Shown: positions 1 through 8,693, counted from the stretch's first letter. The stretch: DNA of 39,565 nucleotides from Mollicutes bacterium (GCA_003568315.1 PWYL01000001.1:1-39565); one strand, 5' to 3'. The notes: generated by a model not told the origin, from the sequence alone. Numbers and translations are program-made.

Positions 1-31
1 CCAGATCGAGTGCGATGAGATAACGGTTCAT
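1..31 (-). CDS. HAD-superfamily (Cof-type) phosphatase, N-terminal start only
   Basis: Reading leftwards from an ATG at 31 gives MNRYLIALDL and then runs off the window. This matches the usual opening of Cof-type HAD hydrolases, where the next residue is the catalytic Asp of the DLDGT motif. A GGGTGA ribosome binding site lies just upstream, and a good promoter (47-75) drives it divergently from the gene at 141. Only ten residues are visible, so the family call rests on this opening and the promoter context. Family members dephosphorylate sugar phosphates or other small metabolites; no substrate can be named. Confidence 0.5.
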   Translation of the reverse strand, partial: MNRYLIALDL

Positions 32-46
32 GAAATCACCCAGAAC

Positions 47-75
47 ATTATCGCACAGAGCTCCCACTTTGGCAA
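47..75 (-). promoter_or_regulatory. Sigma-70-type promoter for the leftward HAD gene
   Basis: On the minus strand, TTGCCA (75-70) and GATAAT (52-47) are separated by exactly 17 bases, with a TG two bases before the -10. It points into the partial gene ending at 31 and is back to back with the rightward promoter at 94-122. Confidence 0.7.
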
Positions 76-93
76 ATCTTCATCCCGCCTCGA

Positions 94-122
94 CGACAAG
101 CGACCCGTATGTATGCTATAAT
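94..122 (+). promoter_or_regulatory. Extended -10 promoter for the first rightward operon
   Basis: TATAAT at 117-122 is preceded by TGC, an extended -10. The -35 region (about 94-99) is poor. It lies 18 bases before the ATG at 141 and is the only convincing rightward promoter ahead of the tightly packed genes that run to 6357. Confidence 0.65.
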
Positions 123-140
123 ATTCAAGAGGTGATTCGC

Positions 141-887
141 ATGCCGGAGTTTTCCTTCGGGGGCATCATCAATTTTCTCATCGGTGTCGTCTTCGGGCTC
201 GTCATATTCGCCCTGACCTATGTCTATGTCGTCTTCCGGAGCAACTGGACTGTCTCGAGGAAGTCTTCCGCCCCAATCGAAGAAGTCGACGAGGAGAAAC
301 TCAAAGCCCTCATCACCGACAAACAGAAAACGTTCAAGCGTTTGTACAAGAGGACAGGGAAAAGTTTCGGCAAGATTATTTTCGATCTCTCTTACGAATT
401 GGTCCAAGATATCAGCGAATACTACTATCCGAAATCGAAACACCCCATGTTGGAACTCTCGGTCGAAGAAATGCTGGAACTGAACCGCTACATCACCCAA
501 CGCATCGATGGTCTTCTCGAACGTAATGTTTTGCGCGGCACACGCAACGTTCGGGTGAGCGGAATCGTGTACCTATACGAGAAGAAAAAGGCTGTCGAAG
601 AAACCAAAATTGTCCGCATCATGAGAAGCAAGAGCGCGACCCGTCTGACGAAAATCACTTTGGGAGCGCTCAACGCCATGAATCCGGCCTATTGGGTCCG
701 GAAACTCGTGGTCCGCACCAGTATCGACTTCATGACGCGACACATCGCTTTTGTCATTCTCGGTGTCGTGGCCGAAGAGACGAGCAAGGTGTATTCCAAG
801 AAACTCTTCAACAAAGAACCCGAACTCAACATCGTGGAAGACGAATTGCGGCTGATGGAGGAAGGCGTCGATGACGAAGACGATTGA
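141..887 (+). CDS. Single-pass membrane protein of unknown function
   Basis: A 248-residue protein I do not recognise. Residues about 9-32 form one strongly hydrophobic helix beginning GGIINFLIGVVFG, followed by an acidic/basic cytosolic-looking domain. That domain contains helices rich in Lys and Glu, a Tyr-rich SEYYYPKSK stretch and an acidic C-terminus (EEGVDDEDD). The frame stays open to 30, but the ATG at 141 is preferred because it has an AGAGGTG ribosome binding site and sits just after the promoter. Its end overlaps the thioredoxin-like gene by 17 bases, so the two are probably translationally coupled. The membrane anchor and co-expression with an SftA-type translocase suggest an envelope or division role, but that is only inference. 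Confidence 0.75.
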   Translation: MPEFSFGGIINFLIGVVFGLVIFALTYVYVVFRSNWTVSRKSSAPIEEVDEEKLKALITDKQKTFKRLYKRTGKSFGKIIFDLSYELVQDISEYYYPKSKHPMLELSVEEMLELNRYITQRIDGLLERNVLRGTRNVRVSGIVYLYEKKKAVEETKIVRIMRSKSATRLTKITLGALNAMNPAYWVRKLVVRTSIDFMTRHIAFVILGVVAEETSKVYSKKLFNKEPELNIVEDELRLMEEGVDDEDD

Positions 888-1206
888 TTCTCCCGACGCT
901 CTCCGTGCCATCGTGGCGGAAGAGACCTGGGTGGTCCTCGTCTTCAAGAGCCCGGTCTGTCCCGACTGCGACGCCTTCGAGCATCATCTGCCCGTTCTCG
1001 AGGAACTGTTTCCGGACATGTGTTTCTTACGGGCCGACCGCACGGAGGTGCCCATTTTGGCGGAACAATTCGCCATCCGTCATGTGCCGGCTCTCGTGGT
1101 GTTCCACGAAGGTGAAGTCATAGACAGGAACGAGACCGAAAAACGCCCGGATCTCGTCGACACCAGGAATTTCTTGAAAACGGCGCAAAGGAAAGGGGAG
1201 CGCTGA
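871..1206 (+). CDS. Thioredoxin-like protein with CPDC active site
   Basis: A 111-residue single thioredoxin-fold protein. The redox motif CPDC is at residues 30-33, where classical thioredoxins have CGPC, and a cis-proline loop follows in HVPALVVF. The length matches small thioredoxin-like proteins such as Bacillus YtpP. In Bacillus, ytpP lies in the same region as ytpT (sftA). Here the next gene is also an SftA-type translocase, so the neighbourhood supports the YtpP comparison. A GGAGGAAGG ribosome binding site lies inside the end of the previous gene. The expected role is cytosolic thiol-disulfide exchange; the Pro-Asp between the cysteines may shift redox potential or partner choice relative to thioredoxin. 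Confidence 0.85.
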   Translation: MTKTIDSPDALRAIVAEETWVVLVFKSPVCPDCDAFEHHLPVLEELFPDMCFLRADRTEVPILAEQFAIRHVPALVVFHEGEVIDRNETEKRPDLVDTRNFLKTAQRKGER

Positions 1207-1209
1207 TAC

Positions 1210-3438
1210 ATGTTTTTCACACGTCGGAAAAAACTCGTCCCACCTTATGAGAGGACACCGGACGACAAGCCGTTCCAGGTGTTCGAGATTCTCGAAAGGC
1301 CACGGGAGGAAAAGAAGGAGTACCGGCCGAACCGTTTCGTTTCGCCGATTTTCGGCATGAACGTGAAGGACGAGGTTGTCATTCCCATCAAGACGAGCCG
1401 CAAACGCGATTTGGACAAGCTCGACCCCTTCCGCACCAAGCCACGGCTCACCCGTGAAGAGCGAATCAGGAAATACGGCACCGCCTATCCCGAGTTCGAC
1501 CTCGTCCGCGGGAAGGACCTCGACGAAGTCATGAGTTCACACGGGAAACCCCGCCAATCCCGTCCCGATATGCGAGCGGATATCATGGCTGAAACGCCCT
1601 CCGGGCATGATCGGGATGAGGATACATCCCGAAAGGATTTCACCGCCCAAGAGGTTTCCGCCGACCACACTTCCGAGGAGCGGGAGAAAAAAGAGGACAT
1701 CGGCCGGTTCTTCGATGGAGAGCGGCCTTCGGCGGATTCGTTCTCGGAAGAAAAAACCCTGCCAAAGGAGGATGCCGGACACACGGAAGAAAGAAAGCCC
1801 TCACCACAACCGGACGATACGCGTGAAGATGAGTCCCGAGAGGACACTTCCGAAGAACACGCGCACGAGGCCACCCGAAAACATGACGAGACCTACGAGG
1901 AAGAAGCACCACGAACAACGGACCCGGAAAGCTCCCCGGAAGAGAGCACCCTTCCGCCAAGGGCTCACGAACCGGAAGAGAGAGGCGCCACCGACCAGAC
2001 CATCAAGACCGGCGCCAAGACGTACGACAACTACAAAATCCCTCCGGTCGACCTCTTGAACGACAGCCTCGAGGATCCGCCCGATCTCACCGAATCGATC
2101 GAGAAACAGAAGAACGTGTTGAACGAGACCTTCTCCGAGTTCAATATCGGCGCCCGGGTGTACCATCACACACAAGGCCCGACGGTGACCCGTTTCGAGA
2201 TTGCCGTGGAAAAAGGTGTCAAACTGAACAAAATCACCAATATCAGCGACAATATCAAGATGAAACTCGGCGCCAAGGAAATCCGCATCGAAGCCCCGAT
2301 ACCGGGAAAGAAGATCGTCGGTATCGAGGTACCGAACGAACAACCGGCGAAAGTCCATTTCCGTAACGTCGTCAACCGTTCCATGTTCAAAAACGCGGCC
2401 ATGCCGCTCACCGTCGCCCTAGGCATGGACATCGACGGCAACCCGATCTACGCCCCGATCAAATCGATGCCCCACGGTCTCATCGCCGGCGCGACGGGAA
2501 GCGGGAAAAGCGTCTGCATCAACACCATCCTCATGAGCCTCCTTTTGAAATACAAACCGAGCGACCTCAAGCTCATCCTCATCGACCCGAAGATGGTCGA
2601 GCTCGCTCCCTACAACGACATCCCCCATCTCATCACGCCGGTGATCAGTGACGCCCAGGCGGCCACTGCCGCTTTGAAATGGATTGTCGAGGAAATGGAA
2701 AGAAGGTTCAACCTCTTTTCCGACATGCGAGCCCGCGATATCGAGAGTTATAACCAGAAAATCGAGGACGCCCGGGAAAAGCTCCCCTATATCGTCATCG
2801 TCGTCGACGAACTCGCCGACCTCATGATGATCTCGAGTCAGCACGTCGAAGAGGCGATCATGCGCATCACCCAGAAGGCCCGTGCCTGTGGCATCCATCT
2901 CATCATCGCGACACAAAGGCCTTCGACCGATGTCATCAAGGGGACGATCAAATCGAACATCCCCACCCGAATCGCCTTCAGCGTGTCGAGCCATATCGAT
3001 TCGCAGACCATCATCGACTCCCCGGGGGCCGAGCTCTTATTGGGCAGAGGCGACATGCTCTACATGGCCGCGGGACAAAGCAAGATCCGTTTGCAGGGAG
3101 CCTTCATCTCGGATGATGACATCGAGACCGTCACCGACTTCATCCGCGACCAGGCGACCGCCGAATACATCTTTGATGAAAAGGCGCTCATCAAGAATGC
3201 CACGAAACCTTTCGAGTACGACGAACTCCTGCCCGATGTCGCCCGCTTCGTGGTCGAGAAGCAGGAAGCCTCCATCAACAAGATCAGCAAGAGCTTCTCG
3301 ATCGGGTTCAACCGCGCGCAATCCATCGTCGAGAGTCTCGAGGCGGCCGAGATCGTCTCGGGGAATCTGGGCTCGCGGGCCCGCGAAGTGCTCGTCGATG
3401 AAGACGACCTCGACGAGGTGCTGAAAAAGTTAGGATGA
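1210..3438 (+). CDS. sftA: Soluble FtsK/SpoIIIE-family DNA translocase, SftA type
   Basis: A 742-residue ATP-driven DNA pump. Unlike FtsK and SpoIIIE it has no N-terminal membrane helices. It opens with a basic segment carrying SPIFGMN (residues 45-51), reminiscent of the N-terminus of Bacillus SftA (YtpT). A long charged, low-complexity linker spans residues about 100-265. The motor follows, with Walker A GATGSGKS at 427-434, LILIDPKMVEL, and Walker B ending in VVDELADL (Asp533, Glu534). The C-terminal 65 residues form the winged-helix gamma domain (FSIGFNRAQSIVESLEAAEI) that reads oriented chromosome sequences. Its likely role is moving trapped chromosome DNA out of the closing septum. GGGGAG lies upstream of the ATG. 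Whether a membrane-bound FtsK exists elsewhere cannot be seen. Confidence 0.9.
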   Translation: MFFTRRKKLVPPYERTPDDKPFQVFEILERPREEKKEYRPNRFVSPIFGMNVKDEVVIPIKTSRKRDLDKLDPFRTKPRLTREERIRKYGTAYPEFDLVRGKDLDEVMSSHGKPRQSRPDMRADIMAETPSGHDRDEDTSRKDFTAQEVSADHTSEEREKKEDIGRFFDGERPSADSFSEEKTLPKEDAGHTEERKPSPQPDDTREDESREDTSEEHAHEATRKHDETYEEEAPRTTDPESSPEESTLPPRAHEPEERGATDQTIKTGAKTYDNYKIPPVDLLNDSLEDPPDLTESIEKQKNVLNETFSEFNIGARVYHHTQGPTVTRFEIAVEKGVKLNKITNISDNIKMKLGAKEIRIEAPIPGKKIVGIEVPNEQPAKVHFRNVVNRSMFKNAAMPLTVALGMDIDGNPIYAPIKSMPHGLIAGATGSGKSVCINTILMSLLLKYKPSDLKLILIDPKMVELAPYNDIPHLITPVISDAQAATAALKWIVEEMERRFNLFSDMRARDIESYNQKIEDAREKLPYIVIVVDELADLMMISSQHVEEAIMRITQKARACGIHLIIATQRPSTDVIKGTIKSNIPTRIAFSVSSHIDSQTIIDSPGAELLLGRGDMLYMAAGQSKIRLQGAFISDDDIETVTDFIRDQATAEYIFDEKALIKNATKPFEYDELLPDVARFVVEKQEASINKISKSFSIGFNRAQSIVESLEAAEIVSGNLGSRAREVLVDEDDLDEVLKKLG

Positions 3439-3444
3439 TGATTC

Positions 3445-4317
3445 GTGAGACAAGACGATGACCTCAAAGAGCATTTCGACCCGCTAGAAAAGGCCAAGCG
3501 CGACCGTTTCCGCCTGAACCTCCGTCTTTTCCGGAAGCTCAGGCGGAAAGTCGTCCTTGCCGTCTTTTCCCTGCTCATCGTTGTCGCGCTTCCCATGGTC
3601 TTCGACCGCCATCTTCCCTTCAACACCCTGCACACGATCACTTTGGGCGCTTTCACACCGCTCCGCGGTTTTTTCGGCAATCTTCCGATCGTATGGCTGA
3701 TCGGCCTTTTCGCTTTGACATACATCCTTTTCATGACAGGCAAACTCGTCGATGCCGGCCGCCGTCTCCAACGGGCGGAAAGCATCCACCTCGAGAAGAG
3801 TCTGTCCCAATTCGATCTGGTCTCTTTCACCATGTATGTGCTCGCCGTCTATACGGTGTTGAACACGTTCATCCTCTCGTTCGCCGTCATCCAGGGCATC
3901 AGTATGCAACCCACGTTGCATGCCGGAGAGAACGTGCTCCTTTTGCACTATGACAAGACGTATGAACGAGGCGACCTCCTGGTCGTGGACACCGAACAGA
4001 AAACGGGAAACGGAGAATTCTACATCAAACGGCTCATCGGAATGCCGAACGAGGTTGTCGCCATAACGGATGACGGGGTGAAAATCGACGGGATATCCCT
4101 CGTTGAGCCCTACCTTCCCGACAATACCGTCACGGAGTGTTCCGGAGGAGAGGATGCTTGCGAATTCGAGCTCGGGCCGGACGAATATTTCATTCTCGGC
4201 GACAACCGCGTCCGTTCCGAGGATTCACGAGAACTCGGCGCTTTCACGAGCGATGAGGTCTATGGACGTGTGACGTTCCGTTTCCGTCCCATCACTCGTT
4301 TCGGAAGGGTTGACTGA
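3445..4317 (+). CDS. lepB: Signal peptidase I with extra N-terminal membrane helices
   Basis: A 290-residue membrane serine protease that removes signal peptides from exported proteins. The catalytic serine is Ser153 in GISMQPTL, the general-base lysine is Lys195 in FYIKRLIGMPNE, and the box E motif GDNR is at 252-255, followed by SEDSRELG. Typical Gram-positive type I enzymes have one anchor. Here there are three hydrophobic segments, at about 36-53, 80-98 and 125-150, so the N-terminus is extended. Translation starts at GTG 3445, supported by AGGA nine bases upstream; nearby ATGs are out of frame. It is followed by rbgA with a 1-base gap, an arrangement that resembles the lepB-rbgA-rnhB order of other Bacillota. 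Confidence 0.92.
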   Translation: MRQDDDLKEHFDPLEKAKRDRFRLNLRLFRKLRRKVVLAVFSLLIVVALPMVFDRHLPFNTLHTITLGAFTPLRGFFGNLPIVWLIGLFALTYILFMTGKLVDAGRRLQRAESIHLEKSLSQFDLVSFTMYVLAVYTVLNTFILSFAVIQGISMQPTLHAGENVLLLHYDKTYERGDLLVVDTEQKTGNGEFYIKRLIGMPNEVVAITDDGVKIDGISLVEPYLPDNTVTECSGGEDACEFELGPDEYFILGDNRVRSEDSRELGAFTSDEVYGRVTFRFRPITRFGRVD

Positions 4318-4318
4318 C

Positions 4319-5173
4319 ATGAAGCGCTTCGATTATTATCCGGGACACATGGCCAAGACCAAAAGAGAGCTGAAAGAAAAACTGAAATGGGCCGACATCG
4401 TCTATGAGGTCGTGGATGCGCGCGGCCCCGTTTCCACAAGGAATGCGGACCTTGACGGGCTCGTCGGGAAGAAACCCCGCTTCATCCTCATGAACAAGGC
4501 GGACCTCGCAAACAAGGAGGAGGTCGACCGTTTCGCTTCCTTTTTCGCCTCCGAAGGTCTCAAGGCCTTGCCGCTGCAAGCGGATTCGAAGGCATCCATC
4601 CGCCGCATCCTCCCCGCCACCGAAACATATCTTGAAGAACTCTCCGGGCCCAAAACGCCCAAACACCGCACTTTCCGACCGTTCCGCGCTCTGGTCGTGG
4701 GCATCCCCAATGTCGGCAAGAGCACCATCATCAACCGTCTCGTCGAAAAACGGGTCACCGCGGTGGGAGACACCCCGAACATCACCCGTCATCTCCAGGT
4801 CGTGAGAATCCACGACAAACTTGAACTCATCGACAGCCCCGGCGTGCTCTGGCCGAAGATCGCCTCGGAAGCCACCGGGCTGAAACTCGCTCTCCTTGGC
4901 GCGTTGAAAGACCATCTCATTCCCAAGGACGAAGTCGTCATCCACGGGTTCAAGTTGTTGAAGGAGCGTTATCCGGAAGCATTCCGGAAGCGTTACGACT
5001 TAGAAAGCATCGACATGGAGACCGTTGCCCTCTTTGATGCTATCGGTAGGCGCATGGGTTGTATCCAAAAGGGAGGCGGGATTGATTACGACCGGGGGAT
5101 GGACCGTTTCCTCCATGATTTCCGCCACAAGAAATTCGGTCGTATCATGGTCGAGACCGTGGAGGATTTATAG
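4319..5173 (+). CDS. rbgA: Ribosome biogenesis GTPase RbgA (YlqF)
   Basis: A 284-residue GTPase with circularly permuted motifs: G4 (NKADL) comes first, then G1 GIPNVGKS and G3 DSPGVLWP. The N-terminus FDYYPGHMAKTKRELKEKL is typical of YlqF. In Bacillus the protein drives a late step of 50S assembly, allowing uL16 and neighbouring proteins to join. The frame is open from a TTG at 4310, but the ATG at 4319 has GGAAGG ten bases upstream and starts just after the lepB stop, so it is chosen. The C-terminal helical domain (residues about 185-284) matches the family in length. Confidence 0.95.
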   Translation: MKRFDYYPGHMAKTKRELKEKLKWADIVYEVVDARGPVSTRNADLDGLVGKKPRFILMNKADLANKEEVDRFASFFASEGLKALPLQADSKASIRRILPATETYLEELSGPKTPKHRTFRPFRALVVGIPNVGKSTIINRLVEKRVTAVGDTPNITRHLQVVRIHDKLELIDSPGVLWPKIASEATGLKLALLGALKDHLIPKDEVVIHGFKLLKERYPEAFRKRYDLESIDMETVALFDAIGRRMGCIQKGGGIDYDRGMDRFLHDFRHKKFGRIMVETVEDL

Positions 5174-5791
5174 ATGTATGCCCACGAAGAGAAACTATGG
5201 CGGCAAGGCTACAAACGCATCGCCGGTTGCGACGAAGTGGGGAGGGGGCCGTTGGCCGGACCCCTGGTGGCCGCGGCTGTCGTGCTCGACCCGGATGTAC
5301 GCATAGAAAGGCTTGCCGACTCGAAGACCCTTTCTGCCAAGCGGAGGGAAACACTGGCCGAGGCAATAAGAGAGAAGGCCCGCGTGGCTGTCGTGATGAT
5401 TCCGGCACATGAGGTGGACCGGTTGAACGTGCTTGCCGCGAGCGAGCTGGCGATGCAGAGGGCCGTAGAGGAATTGGGAGACATTGACCATATCCTCACG
5501 GACGCCCTGGTGTTGAAAGCGATTCCTCATCCGCAGACGGCCCTCATCAAAGGGGACAAGAGAAGCGCCTCTATCGCCGCCGCGAGCATCGTCGCCAAAG
5601 TGGAACGGGACGCCTATATGGAAAGGCTCGGGGAAAAACATCCCGCTTATGGCTTCGAACGGCACAAAGGCTATCCCACGAAAGAACACATACGTTTGTT
5701 GGAAGAACACGGCATCACGGACGAACACCGGAGGAGTTTCGCTCCCGTCCGGAGAATCCTCGAAAAACAGATGCGTCTGGATCTCGGGTGA
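5174..5791 (+). CDS. rnhB: Ribonuclease HII
   Basis: A 205-residue enzyme that cuts RNA in RNA-DNA hybrids and starts removal of single ribonucleotides from DNA. The family motif is clear: GCDEVGRGPLAGP with Asp20 and Glu21, a later LTDAL carrying the third acidic residue, and KVERDAYM with the fourth. ASIVAKVERD and YGFERHKGYPT are also typical. It starts directly after the rbgA stop codon. Its last bases overlap the start region of tsaC. The length is normal and no key residue is missing. Confidence 0.95.
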   Translation: MYAHEEKLWRQGYKRIAGCDEVGRGPLAGPLVAAAVVLDPDVRIERLADSKTLSAKRRETLAEAIREKARVAVVMIPAHEVDRLNVLAASELAMQRAVEELGDIDHILTDALVLKAIPHPQTALIKGDKRSASIAAASIVAKVERDAYMERLGEKHPAYGFERHKGYPTKEHIRLLEEHGITDEHRRSFAPVRRILEKQMRLDLG

Positions 5792-6357
5792 TGATGATGG
5801 AAACCTCTCTGCAGGCATTCCTCAGAAAACGGATCACCGACGAAATCGTCGTGTTCCCGACGGATACCGTCTATGGCATCGGCTGCCGTTACACGGAAGA
5901 AGATGCGATTGAGCGGATCTATGCGATCAAAAAACGCGAGAAGGAGAAACCTCTCGCCATCCTTTGCGCCGATATCGAGAGTGCGAGGCTTTTATGCAAG
6001 GATCCATCCGCCCTCTCACCCCATGCCGAGAGACATTGGCCCGGCCCCTTGACGCTCGTGGTCGAAAAGAGCGAACGGGTACCCCTTTCGGTGACCCGGG
6101 GCAAAGACACGGTCGGAATCCGTATCCCCGCCCACAAGACGGCGCAAGCCATCTTGGAACGTTTCGGCCCGATGGCGGTGACGAGTCTCAACGAATCGCA
6201 CGAGCCGCCCGTCCTTCGTTACGATGATGCTCTCGCCTTCTCTGACCGTGTCGATTGCATCGTCGAGGGCGAAGACCTTGACGGCACACCCTCGACGGTC
6301 TATGACACGATCCACAGGAAGACGCTACGGAAGGGCGATATCGACATAGAGGGATGA
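5791..6357 (+). CDS. tsaC: Threonylcarbamoyl-AMP synthase (YrdC/Sua5 family)
   Basis: A protein of about 188 residues of the YrdC domain alone, without the extra Sua5 C-terminal domain, so it resembles TsaC in length. It makes threonylcarbamoyl-adenylate from threonine, bicarbonate and ATP for the t6A base next to the anticodon of ANN-decoding tRNAs. Diagnostic parts are PTDTVYGIG near residue 23, the KKREKEKPL substrate-binding segment, WPGPLTLV and the closing PSTVYD. Four candidate starts (GTG 5788, ATG 5791, 5794, 5797) are in frame and cannot be separated; a GGGTG at 5786-5790 would favour 5797. rpiB follows, as in Bacillus, where the ywlC homologue is near ywlF (rpiB). Confidence 0.9.
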   Translation: MMMETSLQAFLRKRITDEIVVFPTDTVYGIGCRYTEEDAIERIYAIKKREKEKPLAILCADIESARLLCKDPSALSPHAERHWPGPLTLVVEKSERVPLSVTRGKDTVGIRIPAHKTAQAILERFGPMAVTSLNESHEPPVLRYDDALAFSDRVDCIVEGEDLDGTPSTVYDTIHRKTLRKGDIDIEG

Positions 6358-6382
6358 AACGCTTTCAACAAGCGCCAATTTA

Positions 6383-6410
6383 TTGTTTTTTGCCGGCGTT
6401 TTGATATAAT
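6383..6410 (+). promoter_or_regulatory. Extended -10 promoter ahead of rpiB and the atp operon
   Basis: TATAAT at 6405-6410 is preceded by TGA, an extended -10. TTGTTT at 6383-6388 can serve as a -35 with a 16-base spacer. No terminator or better promoter appears between rpiB and atpZ, so this promoter may also drive the ATP synthase genes. Confidence 0.7.
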
Positions 6411-6445
6411 GGTTAAGGTAGAAATCCATGAACGGAGTGGAAATC

Positions 6446-6877
6446 ATGAGAATCCTCATCGGTTCCGACCACGGCGGTTTCGACCTCAAAAAAGCAATCA
6501 AGGCCCACCTCGAAGAACAAGGTCACAGCATTGAGGATTATGGAAGCCGCGACAAACAAAGCTGCGATTACAACGATGTCGCGAAAACACTCGCCGAGGA
6601 CATCGCCAAAGGGAAGGCGCCTCGCGGCATCCTCATTTGTGGGACGGGCATCGGCATGTCCATCCAGGCCAACAAGGTGAAAGGCGTCCGCGCCGCACAC
6701 GTGCATGATGTCTACAGTGCGAAAGCGACAAGGCTGCATAACGATTCGAACATTCTCACCATGGGTGGACGCGTCGTCGGGCCCGAACATGCGAAAGTCA
6801 TCGTGGATACCTGGTTGGAGACAGAATTCTCCGCCGAAGAGCGTCATGTTCGTCGTGTGAAGAAAATCGAAGGCTGA
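6446..6877 (+). CDS. rpiB: Ribose-5-phosphate isomerase B
   Basis: A 143-residue RpiB/LacAB-family isomerase that interconverts ribose 5-phosphate and ribulose 5-phosphate in the pentose phosphate pathway. The N-terminal phosphate-binding GSDHGG and the catalytic Cys65 in ICGTGIGMS are present, followed by GVRAAHVHDVYSA, as in RpiB. An in-frame ATG exists at 6428, but GGAGTGG five bases before 6446 marks the true start. It lies between tsaC and the ATP synthase genes, 29 bases before atpZ. Confidence 0.95.
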   Translation: MRILIGSDHGGFDLKKAIKAHLEEQGHSIEDYGSRDKQSCDYNDVAKTLAEDIAKGKAPRGILICGTGIGMSIQANKVKGVRAAHVHDVYSAKATRLHNDSNILTMGGRVVGPEHAKVIVDTWLETEFSAEERHVRRVKKIEG

Positions 6878-6906
6878 CACCCCGCGACATACAGGAGAGG
6901 GATGCC

Positions 6907-7194
6907 ATGACCGACAAGAAATTCATTGTGAGATTGTTGGCGGTCGCGACGAATTTCGTGTATGAAGCCCTCGTCGCGATTGCCATCGGTTATTTCATCG
7001 GGCTCGGTCTGGACAGGCTGTTCGACCTGGACACTGTGTTCGTGGGGATTTTTATGACCATAGGGGCCATTGCGGCCATCCGCAACCTGATCGTGCGTGT
7101 CCTTCGACTCGGCAAAGAGAAAGACCGTGCGGACCTCGAAGAAAAGAAAAGACAATCGGAAGAGGACGGAGGAGAAGACCATGACAAAACGTGA
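6907..7194 (+). CDS. atpZ: AtpZ-like small membrane protein of the ATP synthase operon
   Basis: A 95-residue protein with two hydrophobic segments at about residues 18-36 and 42-60, the second ending in FMTIGAIAAIRNLI, then a charged tail (EEKKRQSEEDGGEDHD). Size, hairpin topology and first position in the operon match the AtpZ family. In Bacillus, AtpZ with AtpI has been linked to ATP synthase assembly and divalent cation uptake; the role here is inferred. AGGAGAGGG precedes the ATG. The 3' end overlaps atpI by 14 bases. Confidence 0.8.
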   Translation: MTDKKFIVRLLAVATNFVYEALVAIAIGYFIGLGLDRLFDLDTVFVGIFMTIGAIAAIRNLIVRVLRLGKEKDRADLEEKKRQSEEDGGEDHDKT

Positions 7195-7672
7195 AAAGGT
7201 CATGACCGAGAAGACACTCATCAAGACGTTCCTTTATGTATGGCCTTACGTGATTGTCGTGGCCGGATTGGTCTATCTCATCGGTCATCTTGTCGGAACC
7301 GAAGAGGCCTGGATATGGACTCTCAGCTTCTTTCTCGGTTCGGCCGTGAGTGTCATGTTGATGAGTCACCATTATCGGACGAGCATGAAAACGGCAGCGA
7401 CCTCTCCGGAGGATTTGAAAAAAGTCGCAATCCGCAATTACATCTTCCGTTTCGCTTTCTACGCGCTCATTCTTTTCGTCGCGCATCTGAGCGACGGACT
7501 TGACCTCATATTCACTTTTGTCGGCTTCATGTCGTTCAAGGTGGCCATGTTTCTGACATTCCTCTTGAGCAAACGGGAGGTCTCGGAAGGAAACACGGGC
7601 CCCTTTGATGTGGAAAAAGACGAAGAGGAAAGCACTGAGAGCGCGCCGAGGAAGGAGGGATGTGATGATTGA
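7181..7672 (+). CDS. atpI: ATP synthase protein I (AtpI-like)
   Basis: A 163-residue membrane protein with four hydrophobic segments, including FLYVWPYVIVVAGLVYLIG and LSFFLGSAVSVML, and an acidic C-terminal tail. It matches the AtpI/UncI family by position before atpB, by length and by topology; sequence identity in the family is low. AtpI assists c-ring assembly in several bacteria. The frame stays open to 7097 inside atpZ, but ATG 7181 has GGAGG upstream and is chosen; ATG 7202 is a weaker alternative. The stop overlaps the atpB start. Confidence 0.75.
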   Translation: MTKREKVMTEKTLIKTFLYVWPYVIVVAGLVYLIGHLVGTEEAWIWTLSFFLGSAVSVMLMSHHYRTSMKTAATSPEDLKKVAIRNYIFRFAFYALILFVAHLSDGLDLIFTFVGFMSFKVAMFLTFLLSKREVSEGNTGPFDVEKDEEESTESAPRKEGCDD

Positions 7673-8342
7673 GTTCTATGAGAACCTTTCGCCGAGCATC
7701 AAGGCGTCAGTCTTTTTGACGCTCGTCTTGATGGTGTTGGCGGTCATTCTCGGACACATCGTCGCGAAGAAGGATCCCACCCAACCGATCCGGGGCGTGA
7801 GCTTCTTTGTCGTTCTCATCGTCGACAGCCTGAACAAGTTCATCCGCCAATTCCACGGCAAGCAGTGGCGTCGTTTCGCACCGATCCTCATCGCGATCTT
7901 CATATTCCTGCTTGTCGCGAACACGGCGGGCCTCATCGGGTTGGAGACGCCTTTGGCCAACATCAACGTGGCCATCGCCTTCAGCATCATCGCCTTCTCG
8001 ACAATCCAGGTCTCGGCACTCATCGTCCGCAGACCCTGGACGCGCATCAAGGATCTCGCGAGCCCCTCGCCGCTCCTTTTCCCGGTGAACGTCATCAGTG
8101 AGATCTCCACCCCTTTCGCCATGGGGCTCCGTCTCTTCGGCAACATTCTCTCCGGCAGTGTCATCGCCACCATCGTTTTCAACGCTCTCGGCCATGTGGC
8201 GGGCCTTTTCGCCTTCACGGGGTTGGTCCATCCCATCTTCAACATCGGTTTCGGCATCATCCAGGCGTTCGTCTATTTCATGCTGCTGACGATCTTTTTG
8301 GCCATGGCCGTGGATGCCGGCAATGACACGGCCGAAGAATGA
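7665..8342 (+). CDS. atpB: F-type ATP synthase subunit a
   Basis: A 225-residue integral membrane subunit that forms the two ion half-channels against the c-ring. The essential arginine is in MGLRLFGNILSG, the family signature. About five to six membrane helices can be drawn, ending in IIQAFVYFMLLTIFLAMAV. GGAGGG lies six bases before the ATG at 7665; upstream in-frame codons belong to the overlapping atpI. Because the c subunit looks Na+-type, the residues lining this channel are worth comparing with Na+ enzymes. Confidence 0.95.
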   Translation: MIEFYENLSPSIKASVFLTLVLMVLAVILGHIVAKKDPTQPIRGVSFFVVLIVDSLNKFIRQFHGKQWRRFAPILIAIFIFLLVANTAGLIGLETPLANINVAIAFSIIAFSTIQVSALIVRRPWTRIKDLASPSPLLFPVNVISEISTPFAMGLRLFGNILSGSVIATIVFNALGHVAGLFAFTGLVHPIFNIGFGIIQAFVYFMLLTIFLAMAVDAGNDTAEE

Positions 8343-8389
8343 TCCAAGGAACCGGTTCATGTCACATAGATAGAATTGACCCATAATAA

Positions 8390-8671
<282 letters not shown>

Positions 8672-8693
8672 ATCCACGATTGGAGGCACCACC

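Noticed and set aside
1540-2000. The charged low-complexity stretch of sftA as a frameshifted or foreign insert.
   Set aside because: The frame is uninterrupted and variable charged linkers between the N-terminus and motor are normal for this family.
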